Of a stretch of 7,669 nt of DNA, positions 1 to 6,240 are shown piece after piece (positions within the stretch are counted from its first letter, which is position 1; each line of letters begins with the position of its first letter). Under the pieces are notes generated by a model. That model was given only the letters and a program-made list of their open reading frames with translations. It was not told where the DNA came from and ran no database searches. Made by a program: the position numbers and the translations under genes. The DNA comes from Clostridia bacterium. GTDB taxonomy: Bacteria; Bacillota_A; Clostridia; UMGS1883; HGM11501. The stretch is taken from positions 1-7,669 of the forward strand of contig JAFXHP010000008.1 of the NCBI GenBank assembly GCA_017536285.1. The letters run 5' to 3'.

Positions 1-1161
1 CGAAATAAGTATGTCGAATTTACGGAACGCCTCTTTGAAGCTTTCTGCAAGACGGCATCGTTCCGCCTCCGCCTTGTTCCTTAAAGAAAGCTCCTTTTCC
101 GAGGTCAGTATGGCGTTTCCCAGAAGGATTCTCATTCTTACTTCCTCGCCGAAGCCCTCTCTTGTATCGATGACGCTGTTTCGTCTTTCGCCGTATCTTA
201 CACCGTCATACCTTGCTAAATTACTTGCCGCATCAGAGGTCGCAATTACGGAATATATGTCATCCGCCTTGTTCCAGCCCTGAATTTTCACATCCGACAC
301 TTCCGCGCCAAGCAATCTGTAGGTTTCTGCGACTCTTTTGATATGTTTTTTCGTTTCATCGTGGGCTTTATCCGTTACATCCAAAATTATTCCGACCTTA
401 AGTCCCTTTACGCCATCGGAAAGATTTCCGTAAGTTTTTTTCCTGTCGCCCTTAACCGATGTCATATCCTTTTCATCAAAGCGGTTTACCGCATCGAAAA
501 CCGCCGACACATCTGAAACCGAGCCTGCGATTATCCCCACTCTGTCAAGCAGGGACGAATGGGCAATAAGTCCGCGTCTGCTTAAGGCTCCGTAGGTGGG
601 GCAAAGACCGACGGTGCCCGTATAGGATGCGGGAAGCCTTATGCTTCCTCCGGTATCTGAACCCAAGGCATAAACCGCACAGCCGGATGCAACAGCTGCT
701 GCACTTCCGCCGGAGGAACCACCGGGAGACCTTTTTTCATCAAGAGGGTTTATAACCGCACCCTTAAACGAAGTGTCACTTGATGCACCCATTCCGAACT
801 CGTCCATATTGTTTTTGCCGAGCAGCACCGCACCTTCCTTTTTAAGGCAGGCGTAAGTATGGGCATCATAAGTAGGATAGTAATCAAGCAGAACTCTGCT
901 TCCCGCCGTGGTTAAAATTCCGCAACTTGAAAGATTGTCCTTAAGGCTCATGGGAATTCCGGAAAGCAAGGTGTCCTTCCCCTCATCAAAAAGCTTTTCT
1001 GCATATCGGGCGTTTTCATGTGCTTCTTTTTCCGTCACCGTAATGAATGCATTAAGGTCCTCTTTTTCCTTTATTCTTTCAAGATACTTTTCGATAAGAA
1101 GCGAAGGCGAAATTTCTTTATTTTTAAGAAGCGCATTTATCTTTTCAATTTTTCCCTTCAT
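1..1161 (-). CDS. gatA: Aspartyl/glutamyl-tRNA(Asn/Gln) amidotransferase subunit A, 3'-truncated by the window edge
   Basis: This is the amidase subunit of GatCAB, which releases ammonia from glutamine so that mischarged Glu-tRNA(Gln) or Asp-tRNA(Asn) can be amidated in the cytoplasm. The first 387 codons are present; the family is usually about 485 residues, so roughly 100 are missing to the left. The amidase-signature triad is visible: Lys74 in SLKDN, Ser149 in the GGSSGGS loop and Ser173 in DTGGSIR. The stretch ATSDAASNLARYDGVRYG (about 307-324) and GFGEEVRMRILLG (336-348) are GatA-type. The ATG at 1161 follows GGAGG with six bases between, and overlaps the end of gatC by 17 nt, which suggests coupled translation. 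Oddities: GSIRLPASYTG replaces the usual GSIRQPAAFCG, and the DAYY-type motif normally found after the RRIMLG segment is not recognisable. It is a divergent GatA, or less likely another amidase-signature enzyme; adjacency to gatC favours GatA. Confidence 0.93.
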   Translation of the reverse strand, partial: MKGKIEKINALLKNKEISPSLLIEKYLERIKEKEDLNAFITVTEKEAHENARYAEKLFDEGKDTLLSGIPMSLKDNLSSCGILTTAGSRVLLDYYPTYDAHTYACLKKEGAVLLGKNNMDEFGMGASSDTSFKGAVINPLDEKRSPGGSSGGSAAAVASGCAVYALGSDTGGSIRLPASYTGTVGLCPTYGALSRRGLIAHSSLLDRVGIIAGSVSDVSAVFDAVNRFDEKDMTSVKGDRKKTYGNLSDGVKGLKVGIILDVTDKAHDETKKHIKRVAETYRLLGAEVSDVKIQGWNKADDIYSVIATSDAASNLARYDGVRYGERRNSVIDTREGFGEEVRMRILLGNAILTSEKELSLRNKAEAERCRLAESFKEAFRKFDILIS

Positions 1162-1399
1162 AATACGCCTCCGAAACTGAAATAAAGCCGTCCTCTGTCT
1201 CCTTTGCATTTTTAACTGCAGCAAAATTGTCAAATGACGGCTTTGCCTCATCTTCCCTTAGTGAAGTGTCCTTGTATGTAACATCCCCGTCTGCAAGAGA
1301 TATTCCAAGTATACTTTTAAGCCTTGCTTCAAATTTTTCCTTTTCGCCCTTTCTTTCCTTAAGTGCCGAAAGGTGTAAAAGCTCTTCGTATGTGTACAT
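1145..1399 (-). CDS. gatC: Aspartyl/glutamyl-tRNA(Asn/Gln) amidotransferase subunit C
   Basis: This is the small scaffold subunit that wraps around GatA and GatB and stabilises the tRNA-dependent amidotransferase. It has 84 residues, slightly shorter than the usual 95 or so. The N-terminal helix (about 1-31) leads into the family hallmark LREDE (47-51) followed by KPS. A C-terminal NAKETEDGFISV (64-75) matches the usual NAP...G.F.VP region of the family. The loop between the first helix and LREDE is shortened, which accounts for the lower length. The ATG at 1399 follows an AAGGATGG ribosome binding site. It is the first gene of a gatC-gatA unit with its own promoter just upstream, and the gatA start lies inside its 3' end. 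Identification rests on these motifs plus the position before gatA. Confidence 0.9.
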   Translation of the reverse strand: MYTYEELLHLSALKERKGEKEKFEARLKSILGISLADGDVTYKDTSLREDEAKPSFDNFAAVKNAKETEDGFISVSEAYYEGKN

Positions 1400-1423
1400 A
1401 AAACCCCATCCTTTATGCTATAC

Positions 1424-1452
1424 AGTATATACTATAAAGGGCAAATTTTCAA
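1424..1452 (-). promoter_or_regulatory. Sigma-A-type promoter for gatC-gatA
   Basis: Read on the minus strand, TTGAAA (1447-1452) is separated by exactly 17 bases from TATACT (1424-1429), close to consensus at both hexamers. The -10 box lies 24 bp upstream of the gatC ATG, giving a very short leader of about 20 nt with no room for a T-box or riboswitch. The -10 region is part of a small AGTATATACT palindrome. The -35 begins only three bases after the T-tract of the preceding operon's terminator. Confidence 0.72.
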
Positions 1453-1454
1453 GC

Positions 1455-1479
1455 AAAAAAGGCGATGCAATGCATCGCC
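1455..1479 (-). terminator. Rho-independent terminator of the ABC transporter operon
   Basis: On the minus strand, GGCGATGC and GCATCGCC form a perfect 8-bp stem (1461-1468 with 1472-1479) around a 3-nt loop, followed at once by six T residues (1455-1460). It lies 75 bp after the MalG-like stop codon and just before the gatC promoter, so it separates the two operons. Confidence 0.8.
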
Positions 1480-1553
1480 TTTCTGTTTTCAAGGTATATC
1501 TCTTATTTTTCTTAATAAACTTGCCTTTTTGCGTTCCGGGCATTTTTAACGCT

Positions 1554-2414
1554 TCACCCTTTTACCGCACCTGCGGCAACACCCTTTATTATATGCTTCT
1601 GACAAAGAAGATAAAATGCAATAACCGGTACAATGCTTATCATAATCATCGCCATCGTTGCACCCATATCCACCGTACCGAAGCTTCCACGAAGGTACTG
1701 AATATGAATGGGAATGGTGCGGTACTCGTTTATATCAAGCACAAGATAAGGAAGAAGATAGTCGTTCCATATCCACATAATTTCAAGCACTCCCACGGAA
1801 ATAAGGGTTGGCTTGAGCATAGGAAGCACCACAAGAAAGAAGGTCTTAACAGGCCCGCATCCGTCAATGGACGCCGCTTCCTCAATTTCTGACGGTATGG
1901 ATTTAATAAAGCCCGAAAACATAAATATCGCAAGTCCTGCACCAAATCCAAGGTAAATTATGGGAATGGTAAAAGGCGTATTTAAGTTAAGCGTGTCCGC
2001 CGTTCTTGAAAGAGTGTACATAACCATCTGGAAGGGCACAACCATTGAAAAAACGCATAAGTAGTAAACACTCTTCCCTATTATTCCGCCCACCCTTTCA
2101 ATGTACCACGCCGCCATTGACGTGCATAAAAGTATCAGTGCAGTGGAAGTTACGGTAATTATAAAGCTGTATAAAACCGACATAAGAAAGGGATAGTTTC
2201 CGAAGGTCATACCCTTTATATAGTTATCCGCCCCCACAAAGCTTTCGGCATTTGGCAGACTGAAGGTTTCCATATTTATGGCATTGTTGCTCTTGAATGA
2301 ATTAATCAGCACCAGGAGAACTGGCATAACATAAAATATACTGATGACGGAAAATATCACCGTGAGCACTGTTTTCACAGCTCTTTCCCGCCTTAACGAA
2401 GAGAGATTTTTCAA
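1554..2414 (-). CDS. Carbohydrate ABC transporter permease, MalG-like (CUT1 family)
   Basis: This is one of two inner-membrane subunits of a CUT1-type importer for sugars or oligosaccharides. The 286 residues are normal for the MalG branch. The first membrane segment is at about 15-38, followed by an extracytoplasmic loop, further segments at about 76-104, 113-135 and 150-170, then the EAA coupling helix contact at about 177-201 (EEAASIDGC, ending LPMLKP) and last segments near 203-215 and 252-270. The ending GVAAGAVKG is typical of MalG-type proteins. The start is TTG at 2414, in a TTGA overlap with the stop codon of the upstream permease and preceded by GGGAGG with seven bases between, a standard coupled start. 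It is the last gene of the operon. The substrate cannot be deduced. Confidence 0.93.
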   Translation of the reverse strand: MKNLSSLRRERAVKTVLTVIFSVISIFYVMPVLLVLINSFKSNNAINMETFSLPNAESFVGADNYIKGMTFGNYPFLMSVLYSFIITVTSTALILLCTSMAAWYIERVGGIIGKSVYYLCVFSMVVPFQMVMYTLSRTADTLNLNTPFTIPIIYLGFGAGLAIFMFSGFIKSIPSEIEEAASIDGCGPVKTFFLVVLPMLKPTLISVGVLEIMWIWNDYLLPYLVLDINEYRTIPIHIQYLRGSFGTVDMGATMAMIMISIVPVIAFYLLCQKHIIKGVAAGAVKG

Positions 2415-3328
2415 TTTTTTACCTCCCTTGATTTTGTTCCGAATAGCTGCAGCAGTCCTATTCCCACAACCAGTATGCAGAATAGCACCGCTTTTGCCTG
2501 ACCGACGCCACGATTCGTGACATTGGAGCTGAAGGAATTTACAATATTAAGTGCCATAAGCTCCGTGGTTCTTATCGTGCTTCCGTCGGCAAGCATTTGG
2601 AAGGGCCTTCCCGCCGTAAGAGCTAAGTTCTGATCATAAAGCTTAAATGAATTGGTTAATGTCAGAAAAGTGCATATTGTAATTGAGGGCATCATGTTGG
2701 GGATGATAATTCTCCTCAGTGCCTGAAAGCCGGTGGCTCCGTCAATTTTGGATGCTTCAAGCATATCCTCCGGCACAGACTGAAATCCTGCGATATATAT
2801 AATCATCATATACCCCACCTGCTGCCAGCACATTAAAATCACAAGTCCGATAAATCCAAGTCTTCCGTCCAGCATTATGGATGTACTGTAAAATGACAGA
2901 ATGTAGTCAAATATCATAGACCAGATATAGCCAAGCACAATGCCTCCGATTAAGTTTGGCATAAAGAAAACTGTTCTGAAAATATCAGCTCCCCTTATTT
3001 TACTGGTAAGGGCGTAGGCCACAGCGAATGCAATAAGATTTATCAGAATAAGCGACACAAAGGTGAACAGTGCCGTATTTTTGAAGGCGTTAACAAAGGA
3101 CGCATCCGAAAACGCTTGAATATAATTGTCTATTCCACTCCATTCCCAATCGCTTGTAAGCCTGAACTTTGTAAAAGACAGGAAAAGTCCCTGCATAAAC
3201 GGCCATATAAAGCCTATAAAAAAGGCAATCAATGTAGGCAAAAGGAAGAGCCAGCCCATGCGGGCAACGGGCTTCCTTATAAGACTTGACGACAAACCGC
3301 CTCGCTCCCTGCGGATTTTTTTAATCAC
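2411..3328 (-). CDS. Carbohydrate ABC transporter permease, MalF-like (CUT1 family)
   Basis: This is the partner permease, which forms the heterodimeric membrane channel with the MalG-like protein. The 305 residues are typical of short Gram-positive MalF/UgpA-like proteins without the large periplasmic insertion of E. coli MalF. Membrane segments lie at about 25-51, 85-108, 117-140, 157-181, 216-229 and 279-297. The EAA motif is at about 187-210 (EASKIDGATG then the invariant-type proline in RIIIPNM), the surface that docks onto the ATPase. The start is a GTG at 3328; its ribosome binding site AAAGGAAG lies about 12 bases upstream, rather far, so a slightly different start cannot be excluded. 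It follows the binding-protein gene after a 28-bp gap and overlaps the next gene by 4 nt. No ATPase gene is in the operon. Confidence 0.92.
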   Translation of the reverse strand: MIKKIRRERGGLSSSLIRKPVARMGWLFLLPTLIAFFIGFIWPFMQGLFLSFTKFRLTSDWEWSGIDNYIQAFSDASFVNAFKNTALFTFVSLILINLIAFAVAYALTSKIRGADIFRTVFFMPNLIGGIVLGYIWSMIFDYILSFYSTSIMLDGRLGFIGLVILMCWQQVGYMMIIYIAGFQSVPEDMLEASKIDGATGFQALRRIIIPNMMPSITICTFLTLTNSFKLYDQNLALTAGRPFQMLADGSTIRTTELMALNIVNSFSSNVTNRGVGQAKAVLFCILVVGIGLLQLFGTKSREVKN

Positions 3329-3356
3329 TTAAAATCACACTCTTCCTTTAATGTTT

Positions 3357-4628
3357 TTACTGATTTTCCAATGTATACTGCTGTTCCCAACCGGCAATAA
3401 ACGCTTTTTCTACTTCGGACCAGTCGGAAAGTCCCGCACTGTATTTAGTAAGAGCGTCAGTAACTCCCATACGCCACATTTCAACTCCGGGCGTAAGGTT
3501 AAAGTCCCAGCTTACAGAATACTTTCCTTCATTAATATATTCCGATGCATTTCTTATAAAGAGATTGGTATCCTCAGGTGCTCCTTCGTAAGGAATAGCA
3601 CCAAATTCCTCAGTCATAACCTTTGTTCCCTCCTCAGATGTTACAAGCCAGTCCATGAAATCAAGAGTTGCCCTTATATCTTCTTCGGAAGCGTTTTTAT
3701 TTACCGCCCAACAGTTTTCCGTACCGGAACAAAGTCCGGCATTTTCCTCTCCCGGAACGCCGGTATATATGGGAATCATCTTAAGTTCGTCATCCGTAAA
3801 TCCTGCTTCCTTAAGCTTGTGATATTCCCATGAGCCATTCTGATAAAACACTGCCTTACGCTCGGTAAATTCTGCGGTAGCCATGTCTGCTGTTGCAGTT
3901 GCAAGACTCGCACCGGTAACAGATGAGTTATTTATATACAAGTCCCATATGTTTTTAAATGCATAAAGGTAACTTCCCGTAAGCTTCGGCACCTGAAAAT
4001 TAACTCCTCTGTCCTTAAATTCATAATAAAGAGGCATGTTTGCCAGATGTCCTGAAAAACGCCACGAAGAAGATGCGTCCAGTCCCGATGAAGTGAAAGC
4101 GTCAAACCCAAGCTCTCCGCTTCTTTGGTGAATGTCAGAAGCCACAGCGGATAAAGTTTCAAAGTTGTAAATATCGTCAATTGCATAGCCTGCTTTTTCC
4201 AGTAAATCCGTATTTACAATTATTCCGAAGCACTCATAACAATATCCAATGGATGCCGCACTTCCGTCCTCGTTATAAAGGATTATATCCTGATTGAGTT
4301 TTTCAAATACCCTTGTTCCTCTAAGATCATAGCAATAGTCCCCCCAGGTTTTAAGTGATTCCATATTTCCCACAACAAACAAGGTAGGAGCATTTTTCTT
4401 GTCCATCTCGGCGATGAGAGCCGTGTTATATCCGCCGGATGCCGCAGTTACCACTTTAACGTCTACGCCGGTTTGATTTTTGTAGCTCTTGGCAATATTT
4501 TGAAGTGCAGCATCTGCTTCGGGTTTAAAGTTAAACCAGTATACACTTCCTGCCTTTTCTTCCTTTGTGCAACAGGTAAGGGATAAAATTATTATCGTGG
4601 CAAACATAAATGCAAATATTTTTTTCAT
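3357..4628 (-). CDS. ABC transporter sugar-binding lipoprotein (extracellular solute-binding protein, family 1-like)
   Basis: This lipid-anchored protein captures the substrate outside the membrane and delivers it to the two permeases encoded downstream. From the ATG at 4628 it has 423 residues. That start was chosen because AAAGGA lies eight bases upstream, whereas the in-frame ATG at 4637 overlaps this ribosome binding site. Residues 1-20 are a lipoprotein signal: MKKIFAF, a hydrophobic core, then LSLTCC, with Cys19 or Cys20 as the lipidated residue. The fold is recognisable from the first strand YWFNF (30-34), the GIIVNTDLLEKAGY segment (135-148) where the family has its NKDLFEKAG-type motif, a central FYQNGSWEY, and a C-terminal helix ending near AGWEQQ. 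It is the first gene of the importer operon. The sequence does not reveal which sugar is bound. Confidence 0.92.
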   Translation of the reverse strand: MKKIFAFMFATIIILSLTCCTKEEKAGSVYWFNFKPEADAALQNIAKSYKNQTGVDVKVVTAASGGYNTALIAEMDKKNAPTLFVVGNMESLKTWGDYCYDLRGTRVFEKLNQDIILYNEDGSAASIGYCYECFGIIVNTDLLEKAGYAIDDIYNFETLSAVASDIHQRSGELGFDAFTSSGLDASSSWRFSGHLANMPLYYEFKDRGVNFQVPKLTGSYLYAFKNIWDLYINNSSVTGASLATATADMATAEFTERKAVFYQNGSWEYHKLKEAGFTDDELKMIPIYTGVPGEENAGLCSGTENCWAVNKNASEEDIRATLDFMDWLVTSEEGTKVMTEEFGAIPYEGAPEDTNLFIRNASEYINEGKYSVSWDFNLTPGVEMWRMGVTDALTKYSAGLSDWSEVEKAFIAGWEQQYTLENQ

Positions 4629-4652
4629 ACAAATCATCCTTTCAATAAAGAT

Positions 4653-4658
4653 AGTATA
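4653..4658 (-). promoter_or_regulatory. Possible -10 box of the ABC transporter operon
   Basis: On the minus strand a perfect TATACT (4653-4658) lies 24 bp upstream of the binding-protein start. No good -35 hexamer sits at 16-18 bp; the best nearby is TTGTAT at a 19-bp spacing. A strong -10 with a weak -35 would fit a promoter that needs an activator, but this is inference. Confidence 0.4.
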
Positions 4659-4679
4659 TCTATTATTCCCAATCTGAAT

Positions 4680-4716
4680 ACAAAAAAGTAAATTTATTTT
4701 TTAAATGTGTTTTTGT
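4680..4716 (-). promoter_or_regulatory. Candidate regulator-binding region upstream of the transporter operon
   Basis: Read in the direction of transporter transcription, ACAAAAACACATTT (4703-4716) is followed nine or so bases later by TTTACTTTTTTGT (4680-4692). Nearly the same two elements, each one base shorter, occur in the same order upstream of the oxidoreductase gene (6152-6164 and 6204-6215). Position just upstream of the -10 box would suit an AraC-type activator. The region is AT-rich, so chance similarity is possible. Confidence 0.3.
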
Positions 4717-4725
4717 TTGCTAATA

Positions 4726-4777
4726 TCGGCATTTTTGACGTTCCGTAAAAAAACAAGGACGCATCTGCGTCCTTGGG
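4726..4777. repeat. Direct repeat copy 1 (terminator plus GGCATTTTTGACG tail)
   Basis: This copy matches 7388-7447 in the same orientation. It has TCGGCATTT, then TGACG and CCGT with three substitutions in 21 bases, seven A residues, and a 24-nt identical segment (4754-4777 equals 7424-7447). The other copy carries a four-base T insertion and a few extra bases that lengthen its stem. The two copies bracket the small genes, the AraC regulator and the oxidoreductase. Confidence 0.85.
4747..4775 (-). terminator. Rho-independent terminator after the two small genes
   Basis: On the minus strand, CAAGGACGC and GCGTCCTTG pair as a 9-bp stem with a 4-nt loop (4754-4775), followed by seven T residues (4747-4753). 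It begins 8 bp after the stop codon of the Cys-containing small protein and shields the transporter promoter from read-through. On the plus strand no T-tract follows, so it acts in one direction only. Confidence 0.85.
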
Positions 4778-4783
4778 GGTGCC

Positions 4784-4972
4784 TCATTTATCCTCTTCTA
4801 TAGGCTCATATCGTATGCCGTTGTCTCCTGGATATGGTTTTTCATGGTCGACTTCTTCTCTAAATATTTCAAGCGGTATTCCCTTTGGAAACGCCTTACA
4901 TTTTGGCATTAAATTATATTCTGTAGGTTCGACATAATATTTGCATTTATGGCATTTTGTTAGTTTAAGCAT
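4784..4972 (-). CDS. Small Cys-containing protein of unknown function, possible zinc-binding
   Basis: This is a 62-residue protein with a clear CxxC motif near the N-terminus (Cys7 and Cys10 in KCHKCKYY), a third cysteine at 25 in PKCKAFPKGIP, and a conserved-looking ending with His43, PYPGDNGI (46-53) and an acidic tail. Three cysteines and a histidine could coordinate one zinc ion, but this is inference. The combination of CxxCKYY, C-x-FP-GIP and P-GDNGI resembles short uncharacterised proteins I associate with Firmicutes and other bacteria; no function is known to me. The ATG at 4972 follows AAGGTGA with six bases between, and this ribosome binding site overlaps the last codons and stop of the upstream small gene, so the two are translationally coupled. 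A terminator follows 8 bp after its stop. Composition is AT-rich like its neighbour. Confidence 0.8.
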   Translation of the reverse strand: MLKLTKCHKCKYYVEPTEYNLMPKCKAFPKGIPLEIFREEVDHEKPYPGDNGIRYEPIEEDK

Positions 4973-4978
4973 AATAAA

Positions 4979-5176
4979 TCACCTTATTTTAAAAATTTCT
5001 TTTAACTTTTCCGTATACTTATTGTTATCTTTACTACTGAGATAGTCTGCTGCAAACTCGTATACATTCTTGATTGAGTTTTGTGATATGGGATTACTTG
5101 TTCCTTTGATCCACTCTTTTTCCGCTCGTTTGAATAACACTTTTATTTCCGAATGCGGTTTATCAATCTCCGACAT
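4979..5176 (-). CDS. Small hypothetical protein, charged and mostly helical
   Basis: This is a 65-residue protein that I do not recognise. It is rich in Lys, Glu and Ser, has no signal peptide or membrane segment, and looks largely helical with two amphipathic stretches (about 8-24 and 33-63). Its stop codon lies 6 bp before the start of the Cys-containing small gene, whose ribosome binding site it contains, so the two form one unit. It has no convincing ribosome binding site of its own: the bases before the ATG at 5176 read ACTTACT. A 25-nt palindromic repeat ends 12 bp upstream (5189-5213). Its reading frame is the same as that of the AraC gene, separated by the TAG stop plus 18 sense codons with no start. 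The missing ribosome binding site may mean the repeat displaced its original 5' region, or that translation depends on upstream read-through. Confidence 0.6.
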   Translation of the reverse strand: MSEIDKPHSEIKVLFKRAEKEWIKGTSNPISQNSIKNVYEFAADYLSSKDNNKYTEKLKEIFKIR

Positions 5177-5188
5177 AGTAAGTAAGGG

Positions 5189-5213
5189 ACAAAAAAGGTA
5201 CGTCCCCTTTTGT
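5189..5213 (-). repeat. REP-like palindromic element, copy 1
   Basis: This is a 25-nt segment identical, in inverted orientation, to 7349-7373. In RNA from the minus strand it can fold as ACAAAAGGGG / CCTTTTTTGT with ten pairs, two of them G-U, around the loop ACGTA. It sits in the 54-bp gap between the AraC gene and the small gene pair. GGGGACG-type palindromes of this style are dispersed in some Firmicute genomes; a link to REP-associated transposases is inference, as no transposase is present. Confidence 0.8.
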
Positions 5214-5230
5214 TCAAAAAATATGTTATT

Positions 5231-6091
5231 CTAGTCTTTTTCTTGGATTTTGGCATATTCTGTTGGTGGTATACCCGTCACTTTTTTAAAAAGTCTTGAA
5301 AAATAATGAACGGAGTTAAATCCGAGTATGTCAGAAATCTCGCTGAAATTATATTTGTTAAGACAAATGAGCTTTTTTGCTTTTTCGATTTTCAGTATGT
5401 TAAAATAGGCAACAGGGCCATTGCCGGTAAAATTTCGGAAAAGATATTTAAGCTTTGAAACGCTCATAGCTCCTGCAAGAGCAAAATCCTCCAAAGTAAA
5501 TTTTTTGCTGATATTATCTTCCATAAATTTTACAATCTGTTCAAATTCGTCAGTCCGGATACTATGTTTCTTTTCTTCCCGTTGATTCATTTGTTGCGTT
5601 TTTGAAATATCTGAAAGGAAAAGCTCCAATCGTTTTTTAAAATATAATATTTTGTATTCGGAAATATCTTTTTTTAATGTCATTCTGGAAACGCCGTTAA
5701 CTGTTTTTCTTGTAAAGTATTTTATACCTGTTTCTGCAATTTCCAGAAAAATATTTTTTTGCATTGAATTAAGAGTAATCGGACGGTTATATATTTTCTG
5801 AAGCTCAGTACTGTCTGTATCAAAGCTCAATATATAGCTTGTGGCATCAGAACCTTTATCTCCCATCGTATGAAAATGCCCCGGAGCATAAATCATAATC
5901 TGACCGGGATTTAAGGTTATATTCTCATTGTTCAGTATAAGATTATGAACCCCCGATTTGATAAATATAAGCTCAGGAAAGTTGTGAGATTCTCCCTTGC
6001 CCGATACGGTAGTTTTAAAATCAATATAAAAACATGAAAAAATCCCGTTTACTTTGATAGCATCTTCAAAATTCAAAGCTTTATATTCCAA
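5231..6091 (-). CDS. AraC-family transcriptional regulator with N-terminal cupin-type sensor domain
   Basis: This DNA-binding regulator probably senses a sugar and controls neighbouring catabolic genes. From the chosen TTG at 6091 it has 286 residues. The N-terminal part (about 35-90) resembles a cupin ligand-binding domain, with FPELIFIKSG, NPGQIMIYAPGHFH and histidines at 72 and 74. The C-terminal AraC domain (about 182-286) has two helix-turn-helix units: LEDFALAGAMSVSKLKYLF and FSEISDILGFNSVHYFSRLF, followed by the signature VTGIPPTEY. The TTG start is preferred because AAAGGAG lies nine bases upstream and gives a typical MEYKALNFEDA opening; an in-frame TTG at 6136 has no ribosome binding site. 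The gene is AT-rich (one sampled 60-base line is about 23% GC), clearly below the transporter genes. It is divergent from the oxidoreductase gene, its most likely target, with 149 bp between them. Confidence 0.92.
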   Translation of the reverse strand: MEYKALNFEDAIKVNGIFSCFYIDFKTTVSGKGESHNFPELIFIKSGVHNLILNNENITLNPGQIMIYAPGHFHTMGDKGSDATSYILSFDTDSTELQKIYNRPITLNSMQKNIFLEIAETGIKYFTRKTVNGVSRMTLKKDISEYKILYFKKRLELFLSDISKTQQMNQREEKKHSIRTDEFEQIVKFMEDNISKKFTLEDFALAGAMSVSKLKYLFRNFTGNGPVAYFNILKIEKAKKLICLNKYNFSEISDILGFNSVHYFSRLFKKVTGIPPTEYAKIQEKD

Positions 6092-6240
6092 ACCTATACT
6101 CTCCTTTGATTTTAATCTTTTTGTGCAAAAAATCAACCATTTAATCTAAATACAAAACACATTTTTATTGTTAAAATAGGCATAGATAAATGATATCCTA
6201 ATTTTTACTTTTTGTCAACAATATGGAGGAGGAAGAAAGT
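6092..6240. promoter_or_regulatory. Divergent AraC/oxidoreductase control region
   Basis: These 149 bp separate two outward-facing starts and must hold both promoters. No close-to-consensus sigma-A promoter is evident on either strand; TAAAAT (6172-6177) is the best -10-like box in the plus direction, with a poor -35. Two elements, ACAAAACACATTT (6152-6164) and TTTACTTTTTGT (6204-6215), recur with one-base differences upstream of the transporter operon. Weak core promoters plus shared elements fit control by the AraC protein, which is inference. Confidence 0.45.

Noticed and set aside
11..1180. Plus-strand open frames opposite gatA
   Set aside because: They are Ser/Leu-rich antisense translations of a conserved gene.
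1400..1423. T-box or riboswitch leader before gatC
   Set aside because: Only about 24 bp separate the -10 box from the ATG, too short for such an element.
1227..1892. Plus-strand open frame of 221 codons opposite gatC and the MalG-like gene
   Set aside because: It lies antisense to two well-supported genes, runs through a promoter and a terminator, and its translation is His/Lys/Asn-rich with no recognisable domain.
3351..3833. Plus-strand open frame of 160 codons opposite the binding-protein gene
   Set aside because: It is antisense to a clear gene, with no ribosome binding site and low-complexity, family-less protein content.
6092..6136. Longer AraC protein starting at TTG 6136
   Set aside because: No ribosome binding site precedes it, while TTG 6091 has AAAGGAG at suitable spacing and gives a more typical N-terminus.
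6081..6140. Possible 19-codon leader peptide starting at ATG 6140 and overlapping the AraC start
   Set aside because: It has no ribosome binding site and an unremarkable sequence; it is probably chance in an AT-rich leader.
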